Positions 9,667 to 17,862 of a stretch of 58,766 nt of DNA are shown here, one piece after another. The DNA comes from Bacteroidales bacterium (GTDB lineage Bacteria; Bacteroidota; Bacteroidia; Bacteroidales; Bacteroidaceae). The stretch covers positions 1 to 58,766 of the forward strand of contig JAAYUD010000071.1 in the NCBI GenBank assembly GCA_012517855.1, read 5' to 3'. A model generated the notes under the pieces. It was given only the letters and a program-made list of their open reading frames with translations. It searched no databases and was not told where the DNA came from. Position numbers and translations under genes: made by a program. Positions within the stretch are counted from its first letter, which is position 1; every line of letters starts with the position of its first letter.

Positions 9667-10683
9667 ATGATTTCAAATAGATATGTGTTGAAATTGATGA
9701 CCATGGCTTTGTTATTGCTTGTAGCTGGTACACTCAATGCTCAACATAATATTAAACTTCGTTTTAAGGGCGATGGCTCTTTTAAAATAGTCCAGTTTAC
9801 CGACACGCATATCGTATGGAACGACAGTCGATCAGATGTCGCTTATCAGTGTATTGATCAAGTAGTAAAAACTGAAAAGCCTGATTTTATTATGATTACC
9901 GGTGATATTATTTATAGTGAACCGGCTATCGATAATTTTAAGAAAGTGATGAATTACGTGTCGCAGTACAAAATCCCATTTGCTTTCGTGTTTGGCAATC
10001 ACGATCATCAGTTTAATGTAACAGACAGTGCTTTGCTTGAGTCTGTGAAAAATGTGCCATTCAATATGACGGTTACAGCCAAAGGTGTTTCGGGTGATTG
10101 CAATTTTGATTTGCCAATATATGCTTCCGACGGAAAGAAAACTGAAGCGGTGATCTATGGAATTGATTCGCATAACGACTCGCGCTTGGAAAAAGCCGGA
10201 GTGAAAGGGTACGATTATATTTATCGCGACCAAATAGATTGGTATGTACGGACTTCTAAGGCATATACATCAAAGAATGGTGGGAAGCCGTTGCCTTCTT
10301 TAGCATTCTTTCATATACCTATTCCCGAATACGCCGAAGCGGCTCTGGACCAAAATGCCTCGCTCTACGGTAGTCGTCGAGAGTGGATGTGTAGTCCTAA
10401 ACTTAACAGCGGATTGTTTTGTGCAATGAAAGAACAAGGTGATATTATGGGTACGTTCTGCGGTCATGATCACGATGATGATTATGCTGTCAATTGGTAT
10501 GGTATATTGCTCGCATACGGACGCTTTTCGGGTGGTAATACGGAATACAATCATTTGAAAGGCAATGGGGCTAGGGTTATTGAAATCAAACAAGGAGAAC
10601 GTACAATCCATACGTGGATTCGCTTACGTAATGGAGAAATACAACAAAATACGGAATTCCCTAAAGATTATGTCAATAAATAA
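9667..10683 (+). CDS. Calcineurin-like metallophosphoesterase, exported
   Basis: Metal-dependent phosphoesterase, probably periplasmic, with a signal peptide ending TLNAQ (residues 1-26). The metal-binding motifs of the calcineurin fold are all visible: DTH (Asp46, His48), GD (Asp80), GNHDH (Asn111, His112), FFHIP and GHDHDDD. The family includes purple-acid-phosphatase-like enzymes; the substrate cannot be told. The last codons overlap the start of the acetyltransferase-like gene by 14 bp in another frame, so translation of the two is probably coupled. Confidence 0.85.
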   Translation: MISNRYVLKLMTMALLLLVAGTLNAQHNIKLRFKGDGSFKIVQFTDTHIVWNDSRSDVAYQCIDQVVKTEKPDFIMITGDIIYSEPAIDNFKKVMNYVSQYKIPFAFVFGNHDHQFNVTDSALLESVKNVPFNMTVTAKGVSGDCNFDLPIYASDGKKTEAVIYGIDSHNDSRLEKAGVKGYDYIYRDQIDWYVRTSKAYTSKNGGKPLPSLAFFHIPIPEYAEAALDQNASLYGSRREWMCSPKLNSGLFCAMKEQGDIMGTFCGHDHDDDYAVNWYGILLAYGRFSGGNTEYNHLKGNGARVIEIKQGERTIHTWIRLRNGEIQQNTEFPKDYVNK

Positions 10684-11332
10684 TTATCAATTAATAGATG
10701 AAACAAAATGGGGACGGAAAGATATTTTTGAATTTTTCCGTCCCTTTCTCGATTCTTCCGTTTCGGTTACTACCGAAGTAGAATGTGGCGTTACATTTAC
10801 AGAATGTAAGACGAAGGGAACTTCTTTCTTTCTCCATTCGTTGTATGCAGTGCTCAAGGCTGCCAATGAAATACCTGAATTGCGTTATCGTTTGAAAGAT
10901 GGCAAACCTGTTATTTATGATAGGGTAGATACCTTGACTCCTATAAAAGTGAATAATACGGGGAAATTTGTTGAGGCCTTTGTTCAATATGATGCAGATT
11001 TTATCAAATTTTATCGCGAGGCATATTTTACTATTCATGCATTGAATGAAGAAAGCGACCCTTATGCTTTCGTTAATGCTCATAAGGGAGAACTTGGTTT
11101 AATGACTATTAGTGTTACGCCCGGATTGTATTTTACTTCGATAAAGCATACTCAACGTCAAACTTATGGTAACGATTTCCCGTTGCTCAACATCGGTAAG
11201 GTTGTGAATCGTGAAGGAAGGCTAGTGATACCTGTTGCTATAACTGTAAATCATGCTTTTGTTGATGGATATCAGTTAGGTCTATTTTTCGACAAAATGA
11301 ATGAATGGTTGTCTTCTTATCATGAGATATAA
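10670..11332 (+). CDS. Chloramphenicol acetyltransferase-like protein
   Basis: CoA-dependent acyltransferase of the CAT fold, 220 residues, the usual length. The start at 10670 lies inside the end of the phosphoesterase gene; the longer open frame from 10565 would overlap more and has no family similarity. The active-site motif is NHAFVDGYQ with catalytic His195 and Asp199; classical CATs have HHxxxDG. An FTECKTKG stretch near residue 45 and LRYR near 72 also fit the family. Chromosomal Bacteroidota homologues are often not proven resistance genes, so drug inactivation should not be assumed. Its 14-bp overlap with a phosphoesterase gene is unusual and may imply a shared substrate. Confidence 0.8.
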   Translation: MSINNYQLIDETKWGRKDIFEFFRPFLDSSVSVTTEVECGVTFTECKTKGTSFFLHSLYAVLKAANEIPELRYRLKDGKPVIYDRVDTLTPIKVNNTGKFVEAFVQYDADFIKFYREAYFTIHALNEESDPYAFVNAHKGELGLMTISVTPGLYFTSIKHTQRQTYGNDFPLLNIGKVVNREGRLVIPVAITVNHAFVDGYQLGLFFDKMNEWLSSYHEI

Positions 11333-11498
11333 TGTATCTTATTTTTTATCAATTGTATTCTTGAAAGATCAAATTGTACATACCTGCACTATTTTATAGT
11401 AGTAGTTTTATTTAAAAATATTGGGTAAATAGCTGCTAAATATTGTATCTGGCTTAAGTGAAAGGTGCAATATTTCACATTCTATCATTCTAATATAT

Positions 11499-11561
11499 AA
11501 TATTCCACATTTGAGGTAAACAGTATCTGTTTTTTTCCCTTAAATGTGGAATATTTTTTTC
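11499..11561 (+). terminator. Strong rho-independent terminator
   Basis: AATATTCCACATTT (11499-11512) pairs perfectly with AAATGTGGAATATT (11542-11555). Four further pairs, one of them G-U, extend the stem inward, and a T run follows. It lies 167 bp after the acetyltransferase-like gene. The stem ends are AT-rich, so it may work in both directions. Confidence 0.75.
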
Positions 11562-11723
11562 TTTAGTGTCTTTGCTGAACGAATATTGCTACTTTCTTGC
11601 GAATATTAAATAATCTTTACCACATATCAATGATTGTCAAATGACATAAAGATTAATCTATGTCTATTTGCCAAAAAGTTTTATCAGCCTTTCTTTATAA
11701 TATAAAAAAAAGAATGTACTGCT

Positions 11724-11852
11724 ATGTTATTAAAAATCAGATTTTTATTCTTGCTGTCGTTGTGCTCGTTTTGTGAATTTGGTACATCTGTATCAAATAT
11801 TACAATAGGGGCTGACAACTTTATTTTTTGGGATGACAAATTATTAGAATAG
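11724..11852 (+). CDS. Possible small exported peptide, 42 aa
   Basis: ATG at 11724, TAG at 11850-11852. The product starts with a basic residue and a hydrophobic core (LFLLSLCSFC) and ends in an acidic tail (ADNFIFWDDKLLE), so it looks like a signal-peptide-bearing mini-protein or a leader peptide. The stop codon is embedded in a perfect 8-bp hairpin followed by T residues (11848-11871), as in a self-contained small gene or an attenuator. No homology is recognised and it could be the 5' remnant of a longer surface protein. Support is architectural only. Confidence 0.3.
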   Translation: MLLKIRFLFLLSLCSFCEFGTSVSNITIGADNFIFWDDKLLE

Positions 11853-11871
11853 TTTGACAAACTATTTTTTT
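11848..11871 (+). terminator. Hairpin terminator overlapping a small ORF stop
   Basis: AATAGTTT (11848-11855), loop GAC, AAACTATT (11859-11866), then five T. It would end transcription before the fimbria-like operon unless a second promoter or antitermination acts. Confidence 0.65.
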
Positions 11872-11881
11872 GCTACTCCTT

Positions 11882-11889
11882 TAATTTTG
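11882..11889 (+). promoter_or_regulatory. -7 promoter box upstream of fimbria-like operon
   Basis: TAATTTTG matches TAnnTTTG and lies just after the hairpin terminator, about 170 bp before the DUF3575 gene. TTTG at 11853-11856 is 25 bp upstream, longer than the usual 19-21. Confidence 0.35.
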
Positions 11890-12057
11890 CTTTATCAAAA
11901 AACGATAAAAAATGTTCTCGAAATTAACCCTTAAAAGTATAGAAATATGAAAGCTTATTTGAACGTTATTATGGGAGGGGCAAAACGATGTTTTCTCTTT
12001 TCTCTTTTTCTTGAATTTTCCTATTGTCTTTTTCAAAACATTTAAAATTATATTGAT

Positions 12058-13296
12058 ATGATGATAACGAATAGGAAATTTTTAATGTCGCTGTTAGCCA
12101 TATGTATGGTTGGCTCTTCATTATTGTTTGCTTCGCCATCTTATTATTCTTATGAAAAGAAATATAAGGCGGTCGATGATGAAGTTGTCAATAAATGGCA
12201 AATACAGTTTAAGGTTGCATCTGCGGTATTGGATTCTACAATTTCTAATAATTTGCAAACATTGCGTGATATAAAGGCTAAAATTAATGAATTGAACTCA
12301 AAAGGAGATAAGTATCTTATTCTTGGTATCAAGATTCGGGGATATGCATCTCCAGAAGGTCCTGTAAAGTTCAATGAGTTATTGAGTCAACGTCGTGCAG
12401 AGTCTATAAAGCAGTATTTTATGAAAGCTTTTGGCTTTTCCGAAGATCGGTTTGATGTTCAGGGATGCGGTGAATATTGGGATGAACTTAAATTAATGAT
12501 TGAGAAGAGTGGACATGATTGGGCACCAGCTGTTTTGACTCTTCTTGAAAATGTGCCTAGCAATCAGGATCCCGAGATGGTATTGCGTAAATATAAGGGA
12601 GGACGTTATTTTAAGTATATGCTAAAATGGTATTTTCCGATACTTCGTTCTGCTAGTACGGTACAGCTTATTCGTCTAGTACCGACTGCTAAAAGCAATC
12701 CGGTGGATACTGTTTTGAAGGTGCAACCCCAACCTATCGATACAGTGATACATCAGCCCATAGATACAGTGGCTCCTATTGTAAAAAAATGTAATTGTAT
12801 GCCTCCTACTATAGGTTTGCGTACTAATGCACTTTATTGGGCTCTCTTAATGCCTAATGTGGGTGTGGAATTTTATTTGGGAAATCGATATTCATTGTTG
12901 TGTGATGTTGTGTATAAATGGAAAACATTTATCGCTAGACACCATCGTTATAATGTTTCTTCGATTACTGGAGAATTCCGTTACTGGTTTAAGAAACATA
13001 GAGAATTTACCGGATGGTATTTAGGATTATATGGGCGCTATGGCGAATTTGATGTTAAATTCTCTCACACAGGTAGGCAAGGCTATTTTGGAGGTGGAGG
13101 ATTGTCTAGTGGATATGTCTTCAGTTTTCATAAGGCAAAATGCTTGTTCTTCGAATTAGGCGCATCTGCCGGCTTCGATCATCTTACTTATGATAGATAC
13201 TATTGGTATGATCCATACAATATATTTGATGGTCATGTCGTTAAAAACAGTTTCTCATTAACCAGGCTGAATGCCTCATTTATATGGAGGTTTTGA
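12058..13296 (+). CDS. OmpA-like / DUF3575 outer-membrane protein of a fimbria-like operon
   Basis: Exported protein of 412 residues. After a signal peptide (about 1-24, ending LLFAS), residues 40-215 contain an OmpA-like peptidoglycan-associated pattern, with GYASPEGP and a following NELLSQRRAESI. A Pro/Val-rich linker with IDTV repeats (about 219-245) leads into a C-terminal beta-rich DUF3575 domain (LRTNALYWALLMPNVGVE onward) that probably forms a small barrel. DUF3575 proteins accompany Mfa/Fim-type fimbriae in Bacteroidales. The stop is 1 bp before the next ATG, so translation is tightly coupled to the lipoprotein gene downstream. First gene of a four-gene operon. Confidence 0.8.
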   Translation: MMITNRKFLMSLLAICMVGSSLLFASPSYYSYEKKYKAVDDEVVNKWQIQFKVASAVLDSTISNNLQTLRDIKAKINELNSKGDKYLILGIKIRGYASPEGPVKFNELLSQRRAESIKQYFMKAFGFSEDRFDVQGCGEYWDELKLMIEKSGHDWAPAVLTLLENVPSNQDPEMVLRKYKGGRYFKYMLKWYFPILRSASTVQLIRLVPTAKSNPVDTVLKVQPQPIDTVIHQPIDTVAPIVKKCNCMPPTIGLRTNALYWALLMPNVGVEFYLGNRYSLLCDVVYKWKTFIARHHRYNVSSITGEFRYWFKKHREFTGWYLGLYGRYGEFDVKFSHTGRQGYFGGGGLSSGYVFSFHKAKCLFFELGASAGFDHLTYDRYYWYDPYNIFDGHVVKNSFSLTRLNASFIWRF

Positions 13297-13297
13297 T

Positions 13298-14299
13298 ATG
13301 AAAACAAATAGACTATATTATAAATTGATATTGTTGCTAGCACTTGCAGCTGTCTCTTTTGGATGTGAAAAAAAAGATTTGACTAGTATTGATCAGCTTG
13401 ATGACTTGCTTTTCGTGCATGCTACGTATACCATAAATTTCAATTCGGCATGGGATAATGAAAAAACTCCTTATTTAAATGTCGCGTCGGATTATGATGT
13501 GCGTTACACATTAGAATTTTGGACGATAGATGCTGATGGAAATAAAAATAAATTAGTAGTACGTAAGCAAGTTATTGGATCGGCATTGGCTGAAGGTAAT
13601 AATTCTCAGGTTATTAAAGTCGATTTACCGGGAAAGAAACTCAAGGCTGTTGTATGGGCCGATTTAGTAAAAAAAGGAGAAACAAGCAATCCGTTTTTCG
13701 ATGTATCGGATCTGACACAAGTAAAAATGTTGTCTATCGGCTTTAACAAAGACAAGGATGCTTTTTCGAATGCTCAAGATGTTGACTATACGATATATGC
13801 AAAGGACATAACGGATGTTGATGTAACAGAGTCTATAACTCTTCTGAGACCATTTGCTTGCTACAATGTAGTGGCCAATGATTACGAGAAGTATATTACA
13901 GAAAAGGGGAATAATGCTCCGTTACCTGCATTTACTAATATCGCATATCAATTGTGGATACCAACTCAATATAATGCTTTTGCCCAGATGCCTCAAGGGG
14001 CTACGACAGCTTTGTCTTACAAATATACTTCTGGACCTTTAAGCGGCGAACTTTATCCATTGGCAAGCGATGTGATTTTTGTGGGGACGGCGGATACGGA
14101 TTTTCAATATTACAATTTCATTGCGGCTGTCTATGACGCAAATAGTGTACTGGTTGCAACATCTGCAAATGTTGAAGCTAAGATATTGAGAAATAAGTTA
14201 ACCTATATTTATGGTCCTTTCATCACGACATCTAATATAGGTACTTCTGGAATTGATGATTCATTTGATGATCATATTGATGTAGTAATACCTGATTAA
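13298..14299 (+). CDS. DUF6562/Mfa2-like fimbrial lipoprotein 1
   Basis: Lipoprotein of 333 residues with lipobox SFGC (Cys23). The start at 13298 directly follows the upstream stop; the frame is open to 13271, but the signal peptide begins here. The N-terminal half carries a VxATYTINF strand and LKAVVWADLVKK, the pattern shared with the two following genes and with Mfa2/FimB-type anchor proteins. It has the shortest and least decorated sequence of the three paralogues, so it may be the membrane-proximal member. Family assignment rests on pattern recognition; the role in a fimbria is inference. Confidence 0.65.
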   Translation: MKTNRLYYKLILLLALAAVSFGCEKKDLTSIDQLDDLLFVHATYTINFNSAWDNEKTPYLNVASDYDVRYTLEFWTIDADGNKNKLVVRKQVIGSALAEGNNSQVIKVDLPGKKLKAVVWADLVKKGETSNPFFDVSDLTQVKMLSIGFNKDKDAFSNAQDVDYTIYAKDITDVDVTESITLLRPFACYNVVANDYEKYITEKGNNAPLPAFTNIAYQLWIPTQYNAFAQMPQGATTALSYKYTSGPLSGELYPLASDVIFVGTADTDFQYYNFIAAVYDANSVLVATSANVEAKILRNKLTYIYGPFITTSNIGTSGIDDSFDDHIDVVIPD

Positions 14300-14317
14300 T
14301 CTTTAAAGCAAAAAGTA

Positions 14318-15379
14318 ATGAAAACAAATTTATTATATATTTTCATCTTATGTTTGTTTGTCGGTTGTTCTCAAAACGAATCTGTAGATAACAACAATAC
14401 TGGGACAAAAAACAAAGCCTTTACTTTTAATGTAGGCATTAATACATCTGTAGGAACAAATGGCACAGCTTCGAGAGCCGGTGGTGATAATATGATTCCT
14501 TCTGGAGCAACGATGCGGTTTGTCATCGAAGTATTTGTCAAGGGATCTACTAATTGCATCTTACATCAAGTTCGGACAACTCAAGATAATGCAGTTTATA
14601 CAACCGGATTTAATTTCGCTGATGTACGCTTACCTATAGGCAATGAATATACCGCTATTTGTTGGGCGGATTTTGGGGATAGTTATTATAATGCGGACAA
14701 TTTGCAAAATATAAGTCAAATTTATGGTATAACTTCAAGCCAAAATAATGCTGAGGATGCCTATGGCGGAATGATTGAATTTTCTATAGATAAGGATGGT
14801 GTTGTAAACAAAGCGTTGGGAGTAACTCTTAAGAGGGTACTTAATAAAATTCATTTTAATCGGGTCGTACTCAATGAGGCTACCTATACCGAAGACGGAG
14901 TTAATTTAAAATACGACTATAACTATACTCTACCTTACGGTGGGACAAGTATTAATATAATGTATGATAAGGTTTATACACATTATAATGCATATACTCA
15001 AAAAGTAATACATAGTGATGATGTGAATTATTATCGCACAATGAGTTTCTATATTCCCGTTTCTTCGGCTTCTAATATTTCTTTCTATGATTATCTGTTT
15101 GGAGATACTGATGGAAATTATAGTGTCAATTGCTGGATAAGATATAATGGCTCTGGTTATGATAGCGAGAATGTAAATCATGATTATGGGATACTTCAAG
15201 CTGGTAGTAATCTATATTCCCCCATCAATATCCTTTTCCCATCTGTCAATAAGTGTATGGAAATAAAAAAGGCTGATGACGACGTGACTCCGCTGAATTT
15301 ATATTATCGAAGAATATCTACATTGAATGGATATCTCGGTTATCCAGTAAATCCATGGACCTATGGAGACATAGGTTAG
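14318..15379 (+). CDS. DUF6562/Mfa2-like fimbrial lipoprotein 2
   Basis: Lipoprotein of 353 residues, lipobox FVGC (Cys17). It is a paralogue of its neighbours: after an acidic, Asn/Thr-rich linker comes a RAGGDNMIPSG stretch, then a MRFVIEVFVKG strand and the signature LPIGNEYTAICWADFGD. A Tyr/Asn-rich C-terminal half with VSSASNISFYDYLFGD is a probable second immunoglobulin-like domain. It lies 18 bp after the previous gene and 45 bp before the next. Basic residues near position 50 could be a protease processing site, as used in fimbrillin maturation, but this is not shown. Confidence 0.65.
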   Translation: MKTNLLYIFILCLFVGCSQNESVDNNNTGTKNKAFTFNVGINTSVGTNGTASRAGGDNMIPSGATMRFVIEVFVKGSTNCILHQVRTTQDNAVYTTGFNFADVRLPIGNEYTAICWADFGDSYYNADNLQNISQIYGITSSQNNAEDAYGGMIEFSIDKDGVVNKALGVTLKRVLNKIHFNRVVLNEATYTEDGVNLKYDYNYTLPYGGTSINIMYDKVYTHYNAYTQKVIHSDDVNYYRTMSFYIPVSSASNISFYDYLFGDTDGNYSVNCWIRYNGSGYDSENVNHDYGILQAGSNLYSPINILFPSVNKCMEIKKADDDVTPLNLYYRRISTLNGYLGYPVNPWTYGDIG

Positions 15380-15424
15380 TAACCAATTTATATTATATAT
15401 AACTATTTATTAAAGTTTAGAATT

Positions 15425-17641
15425 ATGAAGAAAAAGTATTTTGCGCTTTCATTGTTAGCGATAGCAGCAATGATGACAGCTTGTTCTACTAATGATGATC
15501 TTGTTCCTTCCGTCACCGGTAAGGAAACCAATGTCTCCCTTACAGTCAATGTCGGTGGGCTTTCTTCTCGTTCAGAGAATACAGCAGGCTACACCTCAGA
15601 AAGTGGAGGATGGACTAATTATTGGGCTAATAATAATGGTCTGCAGTCTAATTATGACTATCGGGTTATTGTTCAGGTATTTGCTCAGGGGCAACCAACG
15701 ACTCCTATTGCTGAAGTCAGACAACCTATGGCTGTTATAGCAGGAAGTTCTGCACCTACAAATAACCAAATTTCTATTGAAAATTTGCGTCTGCCTGCCG
15801 GCAATACATACCGTGCAGTAGCATGGATAGATTTTCAGGCAAAAGGAACTGGCGACGCGGATTTGTTCTACAATACTTCTAACCTGGCAAGCGTTACCAT
15901 GAAGGGGGTTACTGCAGGAACTCCTTATGCTAATGGTGGCGATAAAGCGATAATGAAAGATTGCTATACGGGTACTGTCGATTTTACGTTGACGAGTGAT
16001 GGAGCTATTACCGGTGAAGAAGGGAGTACATTAAATATTACTGCTAAGCGACCTTTGGCTAATGTACGTGTTGTTCTGACAGATTACTCTACCGTACAAG
16101 ACTGGAAAACGTACTTTTCTGGGCAAGATGTCAATCGTATTATGAATGCCGCTGCAATGAAGGTCTCTAATTTGAGTACGGGTTTCAATGCTTATTCAGG
16201 AACGCCGACTACTGCATCCGGAGACTTCTCTTTCTATTCGACATATTCATATAATGCTATTAATACGGGCAATGTAGGTTCTAGATCTTCCATTAAATGG
16301 ATTCAAGCTACTGGTACCAAAGCAAATAATGATTTGCATGCAGTATCTCTGGTTTCAGAACTTCCGAGTGATGGTACAGGATACTATCCTGTTTTGGATT
16401 TCAATTATTTCATTCCTACTTCTAACAATGCCTCGGCCGTTTATAATATGGCGTTCGAGTCATTGGCTTATACTAGTGGCGCTTATTCGTCATGGGATCC
16501 CACTGTAACAGCTGAGGGTAGCAGTCCTGCTAATGTGGGTTGGAAAGTCCTTTCTGTTCGCAATATTAGCTCTGTTCCTGTAAAGACGAATTGTTTGACA
16601 ACAATTTGGGGCAATATGTTGACTGCAGGATATAATTTCCTTGTTACTGTTAATGATGGTTTCAATGCTACGGAAGAAAGAGTTATTTTAAATGATGATG
16701 GCACAACGGTTAGTACTTATATTGTTGGTGACGATGCTAATGGAGTAAGAATAGTTGTTAATCGCGATAATAGCAACAATATTACTTCTATTACAGTAGA
16801 TCAAGGTCAGGACAAATTGACAGCTAGTAACTATTCAGATGTTATCACTCAATTGAATTTGATTGCCGGTAATTGGACTTCTGCTACAGACGTTTATATT
16901 TATCCTAATAGTTATCTTCCTGCTACAGAAACTGATGGCATTATTACTGGTGGCAAAGCTGGCAAAATCCATATCGTGTCAGAAGGTGTATTAGCTAGTT
17001 CTTTCGCCTTGTCGGGAGTTACTAATCCGCTTGATTGGAATACAGAAACGTATGCTCAGACTCAACCTGTATCCATCACTTCTACTAATCTTCTTACTGC
17101 TGCAAGTGGTAGCGGCTCATTCAGGAATATTACGCTTGCTACGACTGGAACAGGAAATACGGCAACTTTGACTGCAAATACAACAGGAACTGTTTCCATC
17201 GATGCTCCAAAAGCAATTATTAGTGATGGTACGCATACAAAAACAGCATCTGACTATATTAATATCAATGCAAATCAAACTGGTTCGGTAGGTTTGATAA
17301 GTGGTAATAATGTTAGTCCTTCTTTCACTATCGGTGTAAATGTATATAGCGATATGGTTATTAGTGGTGGTACTATGGATAGGACGAAATCAGGTGGAGT
17401 AGCTCTTTATACATTGGAGATGAAAACTGGAAATACAGAACTTGATGCCTATGTTGATAATTTTGGGTTCCTTACAGTTCTTGGCTCTTTAATCAATGGG
17501 AGTAATAATCCTACTCTCTATTGTAAAACAACTTTCAATACTGGTAATATAGGAACTAATGATTTCATTGTCATGAGTGAAAGTGATTTCTTGAATAATT
17601 CAAGATATAATTCGGATGCTAGTTTAAAGGCTCCAATATAA
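15425..17641 (+). CDS. Large DUF6562-type surface lipoprotein, candidate tip adhesin
   Basis: Lipoprotein of 738 residues with lipobox MTAC (Cys20). Residues about 35-400 repeat the neighbours' pattern, including SLTVNVGGLSSRSE, YRVIVQVFAQG and LPAGNTYRAVAWIDF. From about 440 the sequence changes to a Thr/Asn/Gly-rich repetitive stretch with many short strands (for example TATLTANTTGTVSID), which suggests a beta-helix or solenoid. It closes with FLNNSRYNSDASLKAPI. The extra 350 residues relative to its paralogues fit a surface-exposed tip or adhesin. It is the last gene of the operon and is followed by a clear terminator. Confidence 0.65.
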   Translation: MKKKYFALSLLAIAAMMTACSTNDDLVPSVTGKETNVSLTVNVGGLSSRSENTAGYTSESGGWTNYWANNNGLQSNYDYRVIVQVFAQGQPTTPIAEVRQPMAVIAGSSAPTNNQISIENLRLPAGNTYRAVAWIDFQAKGTGDADLFYNTSNLASVTMKGVTAGTPYANGGDKAIMKDCYTGTVDFTLTSDGAITGEEGSTLNITAKRPLANVRVVLTDYSTVQDWKTYFSGQDVNRIMNAAAMKVSNLSTGFNAYSGTPTTASGDFSFYSTYSYNAINTGNVGSRSSIKWIQATGTKANNDLHAVSLVSELPSDGTGYYPVLDFNYFIPTSNNASAVYNMAFESLAYTSGAYSSWDPTVTAEGSSPANVGWKVLSVRNISSVPVKTNCLTTIWGNMLTAGYNFLVTVNDGFNATEERVILNDDGTTVSTYIVGDDANGVRIVVNRDNSNNITSITVDQGQDKLTASNYSDVITQLNLIAGNWTSATDVYIYPNSYLPATETDGIITGGKAGKIHIVSEGVLASSFALSGVTNPLDWNTETYAQTQPVSITSTNLLTAASGSGSFRNITLATTGTGNTATLTANTTGTVSIDAPKAIISDGTHTKTASDYININANQTGSVGLISGNNVSPSFTIGVNVYSDMVISGGTMDRTKSGGVALYTLEMKTGNTELDAYVDNFGFLTVLGSLINGSNNPTLYCKTTFNTGNIGTNDFIVMSESDFLNNSRYNSDASLKAPI

Positions 17642-17673
17642 TAAAATTTCTATACAATAAGGGGTATAGACTC

Positions 17674-17717
17674 GGGTGGAAAGAAGCGCTGATAAAGTGT
17701 GGATTTCCACCCTTTTT
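17674..17717 (+). terminator. Terminator of the fimbria-like operon
   Basis: GGGTGGAAA (17674-17682) pairs with TTTCCACCC (17704-17712), followed by five T. Confidence 0.75.
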
Positions 17718-17788
17718 AATATCTGAATAAAAGTTTTGTTCTATAGAATTGTAATATGAGCCAATTGTTTTGGCGAAGAATTATTTCT

Positions 17789-17796
17789 TATTTTTG
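17789..17796 (+). promoter_or_regulatory. -7-like box directly before a hairpin
   Basis: TATTTTTG matches TAnnTTTG; a hairpin terminator starts 15 bp downstream, so any transcript from it would be about 30 nt long. It may be fortuitous. Confidence 0.2.
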
Positions 17797-17810
17797 CATG
17801 TGATAGTTTA

Positions 17811-17835
17811 GACCTCTTTATCAAAGAGGTCTTTT
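17811..17835 (+). terminator. Second hairpin between convergent genes
   Basis: GACCTCTTT (17811-17819), loop ATC, AAAGAGGTC (17823-17831), then TTTT. A perfect 9-bp stem between the plus-strand operon and the minus-strand AraC gene. Confidence 0.65.
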
Positions 17836-17862
17836 ATGTCAGAACTTTTTGCTTTGCTATTT

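Larger units (their letters stand above)
11333..12057. other. Long leader region of the fimbria-like operon
   Basis: 725 bp between two plus-strand genes. It contains a strong terminator (11499-11561), a possible 42-residue peptide gene (11724-11852) whose stop codon lies in a second hairpin terminator, and a -7 promoter box at 11882-11889. A further 32-codon frame (11947-12045) ends 12 bp before the next gene but has no features of its own. Confidence 0.6.

Noticed and set aside
10670-11332. Chloramphenicol resistance gene
   Set aside because: The fold and active site fit, but the motif is NH instead of HH and the context is chromosomal housekeeping; drug inactivation is not supported by sequence alone.
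11947-12045. 32-codon frame just before the DUF3575 gene
   Set aside because: Composition is low-complexity Phe/Leu/Ser and no terminator or signal supports it; left as a possible leader only.
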